Of a stretch of 11,460 nt of DNA, positions 5,940-11,460 are shown one piece after another. A program made the position numbers and the translations under genes. Each line of letters starts with the position of its first letter. The first letter of the stretch is position 1. Origin of the DNA: SIG469 sp964384255 (GTDB taxonomy: Bacteria; Bacillota; Clostridia; Oscillospirales; Oscillospiraceae); the NCBI GenBank assembly GCA_964384255.1, contig CAYLKH010000066.1, positions 1 to 11,460 of the forward strand, given 5' to 3'. A model generated the notes under the pieces. That model searched no databases, was not told the DNA's origin, and saw only the letters and a list, made by a program, of their open reading frames with translations.

Positions 5940-7118
5940 TTATTCAACCCCTTCGGATGAAACAAAGCTGCCAATTGGGACGATGTTGACATAGCTTTTC
6001 CCACGCCCCAGCTCAAGGACGGAGCCATCGATATGAGTATAGACAAAGGGAGAATCGTAGCTGTCCTTTGACCATTTGATGTATATGGCCTTTCCGCCGC
6101 AGGCAAAAATACCGTTGCCGCTGCTGACCAGTTCTACTTCCTGACGACCTTCGGTGTCTCCAGCGATGGCGTACTGATTGGCGAAGAGGATCAGCACGTT
6201 AGTTGCATAAACCTGCTTGTCGTTTTCTCCGTCAATATATGGCTCGCCGTATTGGGAAACGGTGTAAACACCGTAGTCCGGCTGGTAGGTGAATACTCCC
6301 GTTTTGTAGGTCGAGAACTCAACAGTCACGATTTCGGCTGTAACACCGTTTTCGGGGGTGCCGTCATCCGTAAATGTGAGTCCCTGGCTGAAACCCTGGC
6401 GAAGCTCGGTGCGATACTGATGCTCGTTAACATACTCGATCAGCTTTTGACCGGAGGTAAACATACTGTGTTCATACCCTTTGGTTTTGATGCGTTCTTC
6501 GTCTCTCCAGAAGCATCCGGCAGAGATACCGTCGATATTGTCGGTATTCCTTGACGCGATCAGTTCATAAGCCTGGGGGCTTCCTCCTGCATGGACATGG
6601 ATAGCGTCGTGACCGGCTGCGATATCAAGATAGTAAGAACGGGTCGATCGGATGCTGCCGATATTCCCGGCATAATATGGATTTTGAAATATGGCGACCA
6701 TTCTTGTTATACCGCCCTCGGCCAGGACCTCGTAGATAATATCGGCCTGACGTATGCCATGCTGGGGCAGCGCGGCCTTGAGGTTATTGACCATTACTGC
6801 ATATGGGCGGCTGTTAAGATATTTGTCGGTTTTCATGTCAAGCCCGGTCAGAGGATTTGGATATTCTATTACCGTTTCTGACGGCTCCGGTTCCGGTTCG
6901 GGTTCAGGCAGAGGGACCACCTCAACAGCAGGCTCAATAGAGGAAGCGGACTCAACAGAGGACTCAGCTTCCGGCTGGACGGGGGAAGACTGGTTCTCGA
7001 CCTCCGACAGTGAGGGAGAGGGGACAGACTCCTGCTTATCGCCGCAGCCACAAAAAGTGAGGAACGCCAAAACAGCAATCAGCAGGGGCAGTTTACGGAT
7101 AATTTTTCGTTCATTCAT
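5940..7118 (-). CDS. DUF3048 domain lipoprotein (YerB-like)
   Basis: A 392-aa predicted lipoprotein. A basic N-terminus and hydrophobic stretch (11-22) lead to a lipobox-like FCG-C25, followed by a Ser/Glu/Pro-rich linker (27-85) that includes nine alternating Pro-Glu residues. The DUF3048 N-terminal domain then shows its typical RPYAVMVNN (104-112), QADIIYEVLAEGGITRMVAIF (124-144) and GSIRSTRSYY (154-163). A C-terminal DUF3048 subdomain ends with a segment near SPFVYTHIDGSVLELGRGKSYVNIVP. B. subtilis YerB is the named relative; its function is unknown, and acting at the cell surface is inferred from the lipobox. The ATG at 7118 has AGGA 9 nt upstream and a consensus promoter 24 bp further on. 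It is monocistronic, convergent with the cysteine-rich gene. Confidence 0.9.
   Translation of the reverse strand: MNERKIIRKLPLLIAVLAFLTFCGCGDKQESVPSPSLSEVENQSSPVQPEAESSVESASSIEPAVEVVPLPEPEPEPEPSETVIEYPNPLTGLDMKTDKYLNSRPYAVMVNNLKAALPQHGIRQADIIYEVLAEGGITRMVAIFQNPYYAGNIGSIRSTRSYYLDIAAGHDAIHVHAGGSPQAYELIASRNTDNIDGISAGCFWRDEERIKTKGYEHSMFTSGQKLIEYVNEHQYRTELRQGFSQGLTFTDDGTPENGVTAEIVTVEFSTYKTGVFTYQPDYGVYTVSQYGEPYIDGENDKQVYATNVLILFANQYAIAGDTEGRQEVELVSSGNGIFACGGKAIYIKWSKDSYDSPFVYTHIDGSVLELGRGKSYVNIVPIGSFVSSEGVE
6882..6908 (-). repeat. Six-base tandem repeat encoding the Pro-Glu linker
   Basis: A degenerate GGTTCC-type hexamer (plus-strand reading) repeats about four times and encodes PEPEPEPEP, residues 71-79 of the DUF3048 lipoprotein. 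It forms the rigid end of the linker between the lipid anchor and the folded domain. Its copy number probably varies between strains. Confidence 0.75.
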
Positions 7119-7141
7119 TATTTCACATCCTGTTCGCTACA

Positions 7142-7170
7142 ATTTTATAGTTATTTACCATGTATGTCAA
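7142..7170 (-). promoter_or_regulatory. Predicted sigma-A promoter of the DUF3048 lipoprotein gene
   Basis: On the minus strand TTGACA (complement of 7165-7170) and TAAAAT (complement of 7142-7147) are 17 bp apart. The -35 is a perfect consensus. The leader would be under 20 nt. It diverges from the DUF4364 promoter, with 16 bp between the two -35 boxes. Confidence 0.85.
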
Positions 7171-7186
7171 CATAATAAAAATTACT

Positions 7187-7214
7187 TTGATATTCCGGGT
7201 TTATATGTTACAAT
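7187..7214 (+). promoter_or_regulatory. Predicted extended -10 promoter of the DUF4364 gene
   Basis: TTGATA (7187-7192) and TACAAT (7209-7214) are 16 bp apart, each 5 of 6 to consensus. TG at 7206-7207 forms an extended -10. The ATG at 7256 lies about 35 bp after the predicted start. Confidence 0.8.
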
Positions 7215-7255
7215 AAATAGAACACCATATTTGTGACGAAGAAAGGACGGATATC

Positions 7256-7798
7256 ATGGCAAAATACGAAAATCCATATAGCGAAATGGATATAATGCTG
7301 CTGATTCTGCTGGCGGCGTCCCGAATTGGCAGGGCCTTGAGCTTTGGCGAGCTGTGGAATCTTGTCTTTGTCGATAACGAAATATCATATTTCGACTATT
7401 TTATGTGCCTGGACAAGCTGGTCAAGAACGGCCAGATGTCCAGACTTGAGGGCGATATGTATTGCATAACTGAAGAAGGAATCAAAAATGGCGCTATCCT
7501 TGAAGACAGGATACCCAGAAAACTCAAACCACTTATTGAAAAATCTGCCAGCGAGCAGCGGGCATCAGAGCGTCGGGAGTCCGGCATCAAATCCGATATC
7601 GAGCTGAGAGCTAATGGCGAATATCTTGTCACCCTTGGACTTGACGACGGGCTTGACTGCATATTCCGCCTGTCACTGGTGGCACCTACTGCCGAAAGCG
7701 CCGACGAGATCAAATCAAGATTCAGGAAAAACCCCGAAGCTATTTTTTCCGACATTCTTGCCAGTATTTTCAAAAACAGGGACGGCCAGAAAGACTGA
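7256..7798 (+). CDS. DUF4364 family protein (winged-helix-like)
   Basis: A 180-aa protein resembling the clostridial DUF4364 family: an N-terminal helix-turn-helix-like half (about 10-75: MDIMLLILLAASRIGRALSF, then YFMCLDKLVKNGQM, then MYCITEEG), the ENRIP-like motif EDRIPRKLKPLIEK (82-95), and a C-terminal mixed domain from about 112 to 170. The N-terminal half looks like a winged helix of the PadR/MarR kind, so a role in DNA binding is an inference; no ligand or target is known to me. The ATG has AAGGA 10 nt upstream. It is transcribed alone from an extended -10 promoter that diverges from the DUF3048 gene; family assignment is by residue pattern. Confidence 0.83.
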   Translation: MAKYENPYSEMDIMLLILLAASRIGRALSFGELWNLVFVDNEISYFDYFMCLDKLVKNGQMSRLEGDMYCITEEGIKNGAILEDRIPRKLKPLIEKSASEQRASERRESGIKSDIELRANGEYLVTLGLDDGLDCIFRLSLVAPTAESADEIKSRFRKNPEAIFSDILASIFKNRDGQKD

Positions 7799-7813
7799 TC
7801 CTCTGCCTGTGGC

Positions 7814-7902
7814 GCATATGTGGCCTGGGGTGACTGGGTTCTTATAATTGCGACCAGGTAACCGATGATTTGATCATCGGCTGGCCAAATATTGCGTTTT
7901 TT
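7814..7902 (+). terminator. Candidate compound terminator after the DUF4364 gene
   Basis: An outer stem can form between 7816-7825 (ATATGTGGCC) and 7883-7892 (GGCCAAATAT) with one mismatch. It encloses a perfect 8-bp hairpin, CCGATGAT (7862-7869) and ATCATCGG (7873-7880). A T-run follows at 7897-7902. The long loop makes this less convincing than the terminator at 5905. Confidence 0.38.
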
Positions 7903-7905
7903 GTA

Positions 7906-7934
7906 TTGAGTTTTGTCGTGAAATGGTGTACAAT
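7906..7934 (+). promoter_or_regulatory. Predicted sigma-A promoter of nrdR
   Basis: TTGAGT (7906-7911) and TACAAT (7929-7934) are 17 bp apart, matching 4/6 and 5/6. The nrdR ATG is 40 bp downstream of the -10. I saw no convincing NrdR box here. Confidence 0.62.
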
Positions 7935-7974
7935 AGCGTCATGTTAATTTACATAATACAAAGGATTGAACGTT

Positions 7975-8433
7975 ATGAGATGTCCGTACTGCGGTTTTCA
8001 GGAAAGTAAGGTCGTAGACTCACGTCCGGCGGAAGAAGGCCAGAGCATAAGAAGGCGCCGCGAGTGCCTTTCGTGCGGTAAAAGATTTACTACATACGAA
8101 ACTGTTGAGAGCCTGCCTCTGGTAGTCATTAAACGTGACGGCAGCCGACAGACCTTTGACCGTGACAAGGTTTTGCGGGGAATGGTCAAGGCCTGCGAAA
8201 AACGGCCCGTGCCATATGCCGAGCTGGAGTCTGCCGCGTCCGAAATAGAACAGCTGCTTCAAAACTCCCTCGAGCGGGAGGTCAGCACCGAGCGCATCGG
8301 CGAGCTGGTCATGGACAAGCTGAAACCTCTGGATGAAGTTTCCTATGTCCGTTTTGCTTCGGTTTACCGCCAGTTCAAGGACATCAACAGCTTCATGTCC
8401 GAGCTTAATAAGTTGCTTGAGGACAACGGCTGA
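7975..8433 (+). CDS. nrdR: Transcriptional repressor NrdR
   Basis: A 152-aa NrdR, the regulator that represses ribonucleotide reductase genes according to ATP/dATP status. The N-terminal zinc ribbon is intact, with C3 and C6 (MRCPYCG) and C31 and C34 (CLSCGKRFTTYE) separated by the RRRREC basic stretch that contacts DNA. The ATP-cone follows from about residue 49 (LVVIKRDGSRQTFDRDKVLRGM) to 139, with LDEVSYVRFASVYRQFKD (114-131). Length matches the family (about 150). The ATG at 7975 is chosen over the in-frame TTG at 7966 because homologues start with MRCPYC and AAAGGA lies upstream. It appears to be a single-gene unit; no nrd reductase gene is in the window. Confidence 0.97.
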   Translation: MRCPYCGFQESKVVDSRPAEEGQSIRRRRECLSCGKRFTTYETVESLPLVVIKRDGSRQTFDRDKVLRGMVKACEKRPVPYAELESAASEIEQLLQNSLEREVSTERIGELVMDKLKPLDEVSYVRFASVYRQFKDINSFMSELNKLLEDNG

Positions 8434-8480
8434 ACCGATCGTCTTAGCTTCAAACAGCTGGCGATAAGATCACCGGGCTG

Positions 8481-8861
8481 CTAAAGTATATTTCTCAGCA
8501 GCGGAAGCTCCGCCTGCTTTATGCGTTCCAGACTGCTGATGGTCTCGGCAGCCTGAGCGGCGAAGTCGGCAGTTTCCTGCCATTTTGCCAGGGCGTTCAG
8601 TGAAGCGATGCCTTCGGAAATGTCGTCCGAAAAGTCATGGTGCAACACCGAAGACAGATAAAAGCTTTTATCATACCAATATTGCGAGGCTTGGGAGCAT
8701 AGCTGCCGAGCCTCGTTCCATTTTCCACTTTCTGCACTGTCGAGAGCGCTTGATATAAACGAGCTGGATTCGTCGGTAATATGGGATATGTGCACCGTGT
8801 TTACAGCGCAGAAGACACATATGGATATCATAATTGCTGCCGCGGAAATAAGGTGTTTCAT
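8481..8861 (-). CDS. DUF4363 family protein
   Basis: A 126-aa protein with one N-terminal hydrophobic helix (about 3-20) that is either a signal anchor or an uncleaved signal peptide. A helical, probably extracytoplasmic domain follows. The pattern SALDSAESGKWNEARQLCSQASQYW (39-63), the central LHHDF and the C-terminal ELPLLRNIL are what I expect for DUF4363, a clostridial family of unknown function. Its ATG overlaps the stop of the DUF421 gene by 4 bp (ATGA), and AAAGGA lies 7 nt upstream. DUF4363 is commonly encoded right after a DUF421 protein in Clostridia, so a joint role at the membrane is plausible. It is convergent with nrdR, with 47 bp between stops and no clear terminator in between. 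Confidence 0.83.
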   Translation of the reverse strand: MKHLISAAAIMISICVFCAVNTVHISHITDESSSFISSALDSAESGKWNEARQLCSQASQYWYDKSFYLSSVLHHDFSDDISEGIASLNALAKWQETADFAAQAAETISSLERIKQAELPLLRNIL

Positions 8862-9535
8862 GAATTATCTTTCCTTTCCAATATAACATTACCGTCTGTA
8901 TCAGCCATAAGAGCATAAACGTCTTTTATTGTTTTGATTTTGTGCGCTTTAAGCTGACTGCTGAGCCATTTTTCGTCATACCCCAGGGCGTTCATGTTTT
9001 CGCGCATAAGCCGCCCATCGTTGACGATAATGGCGGGTATAGCTTCGTCGGATACCTTTATGCCAAGATCGCTGGCAGCAGGCGGCGAGTCCTTGGCTTT
9101 GGGTATGACGCTGAGCTGACCGTTAGTTTCCAAAATGGCATAATGGACCTTTTTGATGTCAACTATTTCCTGCTGCCGTAAGGACTCGGTAAGCTCGTCC
9201 AGTGTCAGCCGGTTTTTCCGCATTTCCTCCTGGACTATAACGCCGTCATTAATAATGACCGCAGGCCGACCGCAGATCATTGACCGAAACTTTACGCTTT
9301 TGTATGAAACGAAGGAAATCACCAGCTCCAGGGAGACTAAGGTCAATATGGGAATAACGCCGCTCAGTATGGGTATTCCCGGATCCTGCATAGGCACTGC
9401 GGCCAGCTCGGATATCATGATCGTTACTACAAGCTCCGACGGCTCCAGGTCGCCCAGCTGCCTTTTTCCGGTAAGACGAAGGGCGGCGATGATCAAAAAG
9501 TAAAGGATAAAAGTTCGAATAAGGGAAACTATCAT
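8858..9535 (-). CDS. DUF421 domain membrane protein (YetF/YrbG-like)
   Basis: A 225-aa DUF421 protein. Three hydrophobic segments (about 3-20, 33-50, 55-76) make up the membrane part; conserved GKRQLGDLEPSELVVTIMISELAAVPMQD (about 23-51) is typical. The soluble part has NRLTLDELTESLRQQEI and VHYAILETNGQLSVIPK, the core motif of the family. A second small domain near the C-terminus (IVNDGRLMRENMNALG) is also usual. B. subtilis YetF and YkjA are relatives; the family has been linked to spore or membrane stress functions, but none is assigned here. The ATG at 9535 lies 10 nt after AGGAG; a GTG at 9541 is possible. I could not find a good promoter between the gene and the mobile element 53 bp upstream. 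Confidence 0.87.
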   Translation of the reverse strand: MIVSLIRTFILYFLIIAALRLTGKRQLGDLEPSELVVTIMISELAAVPMQDPGIPILSGVIPILTLVSLELVISFVSYKSVKFRSMICGRPAVIINDGVIVQEEMRKNRLTLDELTESLRQQEIVDIKKVHYAILETNGQLSVIPKAKDSPPAASDLGIKVSDEAIPAIIVNDGRLMRENMNALGYDEKWLSSQLKAHKIKTIKDVYALMADTDGNVILERKDNS

Positions 9536-9587
9536 AAACACACGGCTCCTTTTGTTCCTATCATTGACCAAATGGCATGGAATATAC

Positions 9588-9629
9588 CAACTTGTAGACA
9601 AAGGCCCGGTAGCCTTTGTCTACAAGTTG
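9588..9629. repeat. 18-bp inverted repeat forming the left-end hairpin
   Basis: CAACTTGTAGACAAAGGC (9588-9605) is perfectly complementary to GCCTTTGTCTACAAGTTG (9612-9629), with a 6-nt loop. As RNA it would be very stable in either direction. No T-run follows, so it is not a typical terminator. Confidence 0.9.
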
Positions 9630-9632
9630 TGC

Positions 9633-9654
9633 GGAACGAACTAAAGTTCGTTCC
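9633..9654. repeat. Inner palindrome of the MITE-like element
   Basis: GGAACGAACT (9633-9642) and AGTTCGTTCC (9645-9654) are perfectly inverted around AA. In practice this would fold as a 9-bp stem with a 4-nt loop. Confidence 0.85.
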
Positions 9655-9680
9655 TGCCGCTGCGGCGGGTTATTGAACGC

Positions 9681-9707
9681 GAAAGACACCCCTGATGGGT
9701 TTCTTTC
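9681..9707. repeat. Second inner hairpin of the MITE-like element
   Basis: GAAAGA (9681-9686) pairs with TCTTTC (9702-9707), and ACCC (9688-9691) with GGGT (9697-9700), interrupted by one mismatch. It leaves a 5-nt loop. Confidence 0.6.
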
Positions 9708-9725
9708 ACACTATCTTTCCTTCCG

Positions 9726-9755
9726 TTGCGGCTACTTTATACCTTTGTCTACAAT
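9726..9755 (+). promoter_or_regulatory. Possible outward promoter at the right end of the element
   Basis: TTGCGG (9726-9731) and TACAAT (9750-9755) are 18 bp apart and point toward guaA. The -10 uses the terminal inverted repeat. It is a weak match and would add a second, longer transcript to guaA. Confidence 0.25.
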
Positions 9756-9881
9756 CTGAATATACCTGTAAAAGCATTGACCATAACAGGAGATTATGCC
9801 GGGAAAAAACAGGCGTTATATCGATGGTAAAAATGCAGAAATGAACCTGCGTCACGGCCGTAGATATGGCAACTATTTAGA

Positions 9882-9910
9882 TTTACAACAGGAAAAAAAT
9901 GTGCTAAAAT
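9882..9910 (+). promoter_or_regulatory. Predicted extended -10 promoter of guaA
   Basis: TTTACA (9882-9887) and TAAAAT (9905-9910) are 17 bp apart, with TG at 9902-9903 forming an extended -10. Transcription would start near 9917. That would make an ATG at 9921 almost leaderless and supports starting guaA at 9960, where GGAGGAG (9948-9954) gives correct spacing. No purine riboswitch is present. Confidence 0.78.
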
Positions 9911-9959
9911 TCAAACGAATATGGACGACCAATTGTATTATTATATTGGAGGAGATAGT

Positions 9960-11264
9960 ATGAAGCAGGATCTTATTGCTATTGTGGACCTGGGCAGCGA
10001 AGAAAATTCCCGGCTTGCCAGAGCGGTCAGGGCTTTGGGAGTATACAGCGAGATATATAACTACGATATCTCAGCCCAGGAGCTTTCTGCTCTTGATAAT
10101 CTGAAAGGTATTATCATTAACGGCGGGAAGAATAACATCGTGGACGGCGAAGTTATCCATGCAGGGGACTGGGTGTATGACTGCGGTAAGCCCGTAATGG
10201 TCATTGATCATGTGGGCCGGAAGCCCCAGGATCTGGTCGGCCTGCCCCAGGACGATGACGAGCTTAAAGCGGCCATCAAACCCTTTATCTTCGACGTGTG
10301 CGGGGCCGAAGCAAACTGGAATATGAAGAACTTCGTTGCTGACCAGGTGGAACTGCTTCGCCGCCAGATCGGTGACAAAAAAGTTCTGCTGGCGCTGTCC
10401 GGCGGTGTCGATTCGTCTGTTGTCGCAGCTTTGCTTATAAAGGCTATAGGCAGCAACCTGTATTGCGTTCATGTAAACCATGGCCTTATGCGTAAAGGCG
10501 AAAGCGAAATGGTCATTGAGGTTTTCAACAACCGGCTCAAGGCCAACCTGACCTATATCGACGCATCTGACCGGTTCCTCAGCAAGCTTGAAGGCGTTGC
10601 CGATCCTGAGCAGAAGCGTAAGATAATCGGCGCTGAATTCATCCGCGTGTTCGAAGAAGAAGCCAGAAAGCTCGAAGGTATCGAATTCCTCGGCCAGGGT
10701 ACCATTTATCCCGATATCGTTGAAAGCGGAACCAAAACGGCCAAGGTAGTCAAAAGTCACCATAACGTTGGCGGACTTCCCGAGGATATGGATTTTGAGC
10801 TTGTTGAGCCGCTGAAATACCTGTTTAAAGACGAGGTCAGGGCCTGCGGTGTTGAACTGGGTCTGCCTCCTGAGATGGTTTACCGGCAGCCGTTCCCCGG
10901 CCCCGGACTTGGTGTGCGCTGTGTTGGAGCCATAACCCGGGATCGTCTTGAATCTCTCCGTGAGGCTGACGCTATTGTCAGAGAAGAATTTGCAAATTAT
11001 GGCCTTGACCAGAAGGTTTGGCAGTATTTTGCCGTTATCCCCGACATCAAGTCCACCGGCGTTAAGGACGGTGCCAGATTTATGGGATGGCCCGTTGTCG
11101 TCAGAGCGGTCAATACCATTGATGCTATGAGCGCCGGGATCGAAGAACTGGAATGGCCTGTGCTGAAAAAAATAACTGACCGTATCCTGGCCGAGGTCCC
11201 GGGCGTCAACCGCGTCCTTTATGATATGAGTCCCAAACCCCCCGCAACCATCGAGTGGGAATAA
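9960..11264 (+). CDS. guaA: GMP synthase with degenerate glutamine amidotransferase domain
   Basis: A 434-aa GuaA, against about 510-525 for the usual enzyme. It converts XMP to GMP with ATP and an amino donor. The ATP pyrophosphatase half is complete: the P-loop LSGGVDSS at 146-153, GQGTIYPDIVESG, KSHHNVGGLPEDMDFELVEP and FPGPGLGVR. The dimerisation end, KPPATIEWE, is also intact. The N-terminal amidotransferase domain is not. Residues 1-60 still align (VDLGSEENSRLARAVRALGVYSEI; GIIINGG), but the GxCYGMQ nucleophile elbow reads VMVIDHVGRK, with Asp83 where Cys is expected. The sequence then jumps to FDVCG at 111-115, so the segment with the catalytic His and Glu is missing. The frame is open throughout. 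It probably uses free ammonia, or a separate GATase. The start is fixed by GGAGGAG at 9948-9954. Confidence 0.95.
   Translation: MKQDLIAIVDLGSEENSRLARAVRALGVYSEIYNYDISAQELSALDNLKGIIINGGKNNIVDGEVIHAGDWVYDCGKPVMVIDHVGRKPQDLVGLPQDDDELKAAIKPFIFDVCGAEANWNMKNFVADQVELLRRQIGDKKVLLALSGGVDSSVVAALLIKAIGSNLYCVHVNHGLMRKGESEMVIEVFNNRLKANLTYIDASDRFLSKLEGVADPEQKRKIIGAEFIRVFEEEARKLEGIEFLGQGTIYPDIVESGTKTAKVVKSHHNVGGLPEDMDFELVEPLKYLFKDEVRACGVELGLPPEMVYRQPFPGPGLGVRCVGAITRDRLESLREADAIVREEFANYGLDQKVWQYFAVIPDIKSTGVKDGARFMGWPVVVRAVNTIDAMSAGIEELEWPVLKKITDRILAEVPGVNRVLYDMSPKPPATIEWE
11253..11263 (+). other. guaA 3'-end sequence resembling a known integration core
   Basis: GAGTGGGAATA spans the last codons and stop of guaA (Glu-Trp-Glu-stop). 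As I recall, the same 11-mer is the attachment core used by Tn5801-type elements at guaA 3' ends. Because it is coding-conserved, its presence alone does not show integration. Confidence 0.35.
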
Positions 11265-11437
11265 TTTGAAAAAGCCGAAAAACCCAGTAATTGCAAGGCT
11301 TTTCGGACTTCGCCCACTTCTTCTGATAAGGTTTTGATAAGAACTCCCTCCAATGCAATTATTCTGCGTTGCGAGTGGCTTGTGAGTAAAGAATAATTTC
11401 GCTTGCCTCACAAAAATCCCATATTAACATTTAAGCC
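11265..11437. other. Non-coding, stem-rich region downstream of guaA
   Basis: I see no supported gene here. Beyond the stems at 11269-11306 there are two overlapping inverted repeats: AATTATTC (11357-11364) with GAATAATT (11391-11398), and TTGTGAG (11380-11386) with CTCACAA (11407-11413). The region could be a dispersed repeat or a structured RNA; the sequence alone does not decide. Confidence 0.4.
11269..11306. other. Mutually exclusive short stems after guaA
   Basis: AAAAGCC (11270-11276) can pair with GGCTTTT (11297-11303), or CCGAAAA (11275-11281) with TTTTCGG (11300-11306). Both are 7 bp with long loops and share bases. Only a short T-run follows, so termination here would be weak. Confidence 0.35.
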
Positions 11438-11460
11438 CGTACTGATCGGATGTCAGTACG
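11438..11460. terminator. Stem-loop at the window edge, probable cut terminator
   Basis: CGTACTGA (11438-11445) pairs perfectly with TCAGTACG (11453-11460) over a 7-nt loop. The stem reaches the last base. The left flank is AAGCCC, so the next bases outside the window may read GGGCTT and extend the stem toward a T-run. It would serve guaA or a convergent gene beyond the edge. Confidence 0.5.

Larger units (their letters stand above)
9589..9757. mobile_element. 169-bp MITE-like non-autonomous element
   Basis: The ends are AACTTGTAGACAAAGG (9589-9604) and, inverted, CCTTTGTCTACAATCT (9742-9757), matching at 14 of 16 positions with 13 consecutive bases identical. There is no room for a transposase. 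A third TIR copy, inverted, sits directly inside the left end (9612-9628), so the left end forms a near-perfect 18-bp hairpin. Other stems are 9633-9654 and 9681-9707. The element is flanked by a 9-bp duplication. It separates the DUF421 operon from guaA and would be mobilised by a transposase encoded elsewhere. Confidence 0.72.
9580..9766. repeat. 9-bp target-site duplication flanking the element
   Basis: GAATATACC occurs at 9580-9588 and again, in direct orientation, at 9758-9766, exactly bordering the terminal inverted repeats of the element between them. The exact abutment supports insertion by transposition. Confidence 0.75.

Noticed and set aside
6040..6049. TAGACAAAGG, another 10-bp match to the element's ends
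   Set aside because: It falls in the conserved C-terminal coding part of the DUF3048 gene, with no partner repeat.
7935..7974. Autoregulatory NrdR box before nrdR
   Set aside because: No sequence close to the paired ACACTATATxTTGTGT-like pattern is present.
8434..8480. Terminator between nrdR and the DUF4363 gene
   Set aside because: Only scattered short complementarities (GATC, AGCT) with bulges and no T-run; not strong enough to call.
9767..9959. Possible guanine riboswitch or PurR-type control before guaA
   Set aside because: I found no purine aptamer core and no paired PurBox; only a plain extended -10 promoter is visible.
11200..11400. Short minus-strand frame ending in a HSMVAGG-type peptide
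   Set aside because: This peptide is simply the complement of the conserved guaA 3' end (KPPATIEWE) and has been misannotated in other genomes; it has no ATG start.
10071..11411. Open minus-strand frame of 446 codons across guaA
   Set aside because: It lies antisense to a well-conserved guaA; its translation shows no family motifs, and there is no promoter or good ribosome binding site. It is a codon-bias shadow.

Overview
The window looks like chromosomal DNA of a Firmicute of class Clostridia, probably Oscillospirales (Ruminococcaceae/Oscillospiraceae-like). This rests on moderate GC, strong AGGAGG ribosome binding sites, sigma-A promoters of the TTGACA-17-TAAAAT type, and several families typical of Clostridia: DUF4364, DUF4363 paired with DUF421, a YerB-type DUF3048 lipoprotein, and a cysteine-rich protein that may belong to the spore. 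The assignment comes from protein features only; there is no rRNA or other marker here. Most of the window is ordinary core genome. The exceptions are a degenerate GuaA amidotransferase domain, a small non-autonomous mobile element, and the cysteine-rich gene.

Layout, left to right. Positions 1-171 hold the 5' end of alaS on the minus strand, with its own promoter and no T-box. Positions 275-4754 are a tight minus-strand operon, in transcription order: WecG/TagA-type glycosyltransferase, DJ-1/PfpI protein, 5-formyl-THF cyclo-ligase (fthC), endolytic transglycosylase (mltG), and U32-family tRNA hydroxylase (trhP). Its genes overlap or lie within 12 bp, and a good promoter sits at 4786-4814. 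Grouping alaS, mltG and U32 genes recalls the Bacillus subtilis alaS-yrrL-yrrM-yrrN-yrrO neighbourhood.

Divergently from that operon, 4962-5891 encodes a 309-aa protein with 28 cysteines, ending in a strong stem-loop terminator shared with the convergent DUF3048 lipoprotein gene (5940-7118, minus). The lipoprotein gene and the DUF4364 gene (7256-7798, plus) diverge from two well-formed promoters. nrdR (7975-8433, plus) follows with its own promoter. Convergent to nrdR is a two-gene minus-strand unit, DUF421 then DUF4363 (8481-9535).

Positions 9536-9959 are intergenic. They contain a 169-bp MITE-like element (9589-9757) with 16-bp terminal inverted repeats and a perfect 9-bp target duplication, then the extended -10 promoter of guaA. 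guaA (9960-11264, plus) has an intact ATP pyrophosphatase and C-terminal dimerisation region. Its N-terminal glutamine amidotransferase domain has shrunk to about 115 residues and has lost the catalytic Cys, and apparently the His/Glu segment too. This is the most unusual observation. The last 196 bases contain no supported gene, only several stem-loops; one at the very edge looks like a terminator cut by the window. I found no CRISPR array, tRNA or rRNA, full insertion sequence, or defence or phage system.
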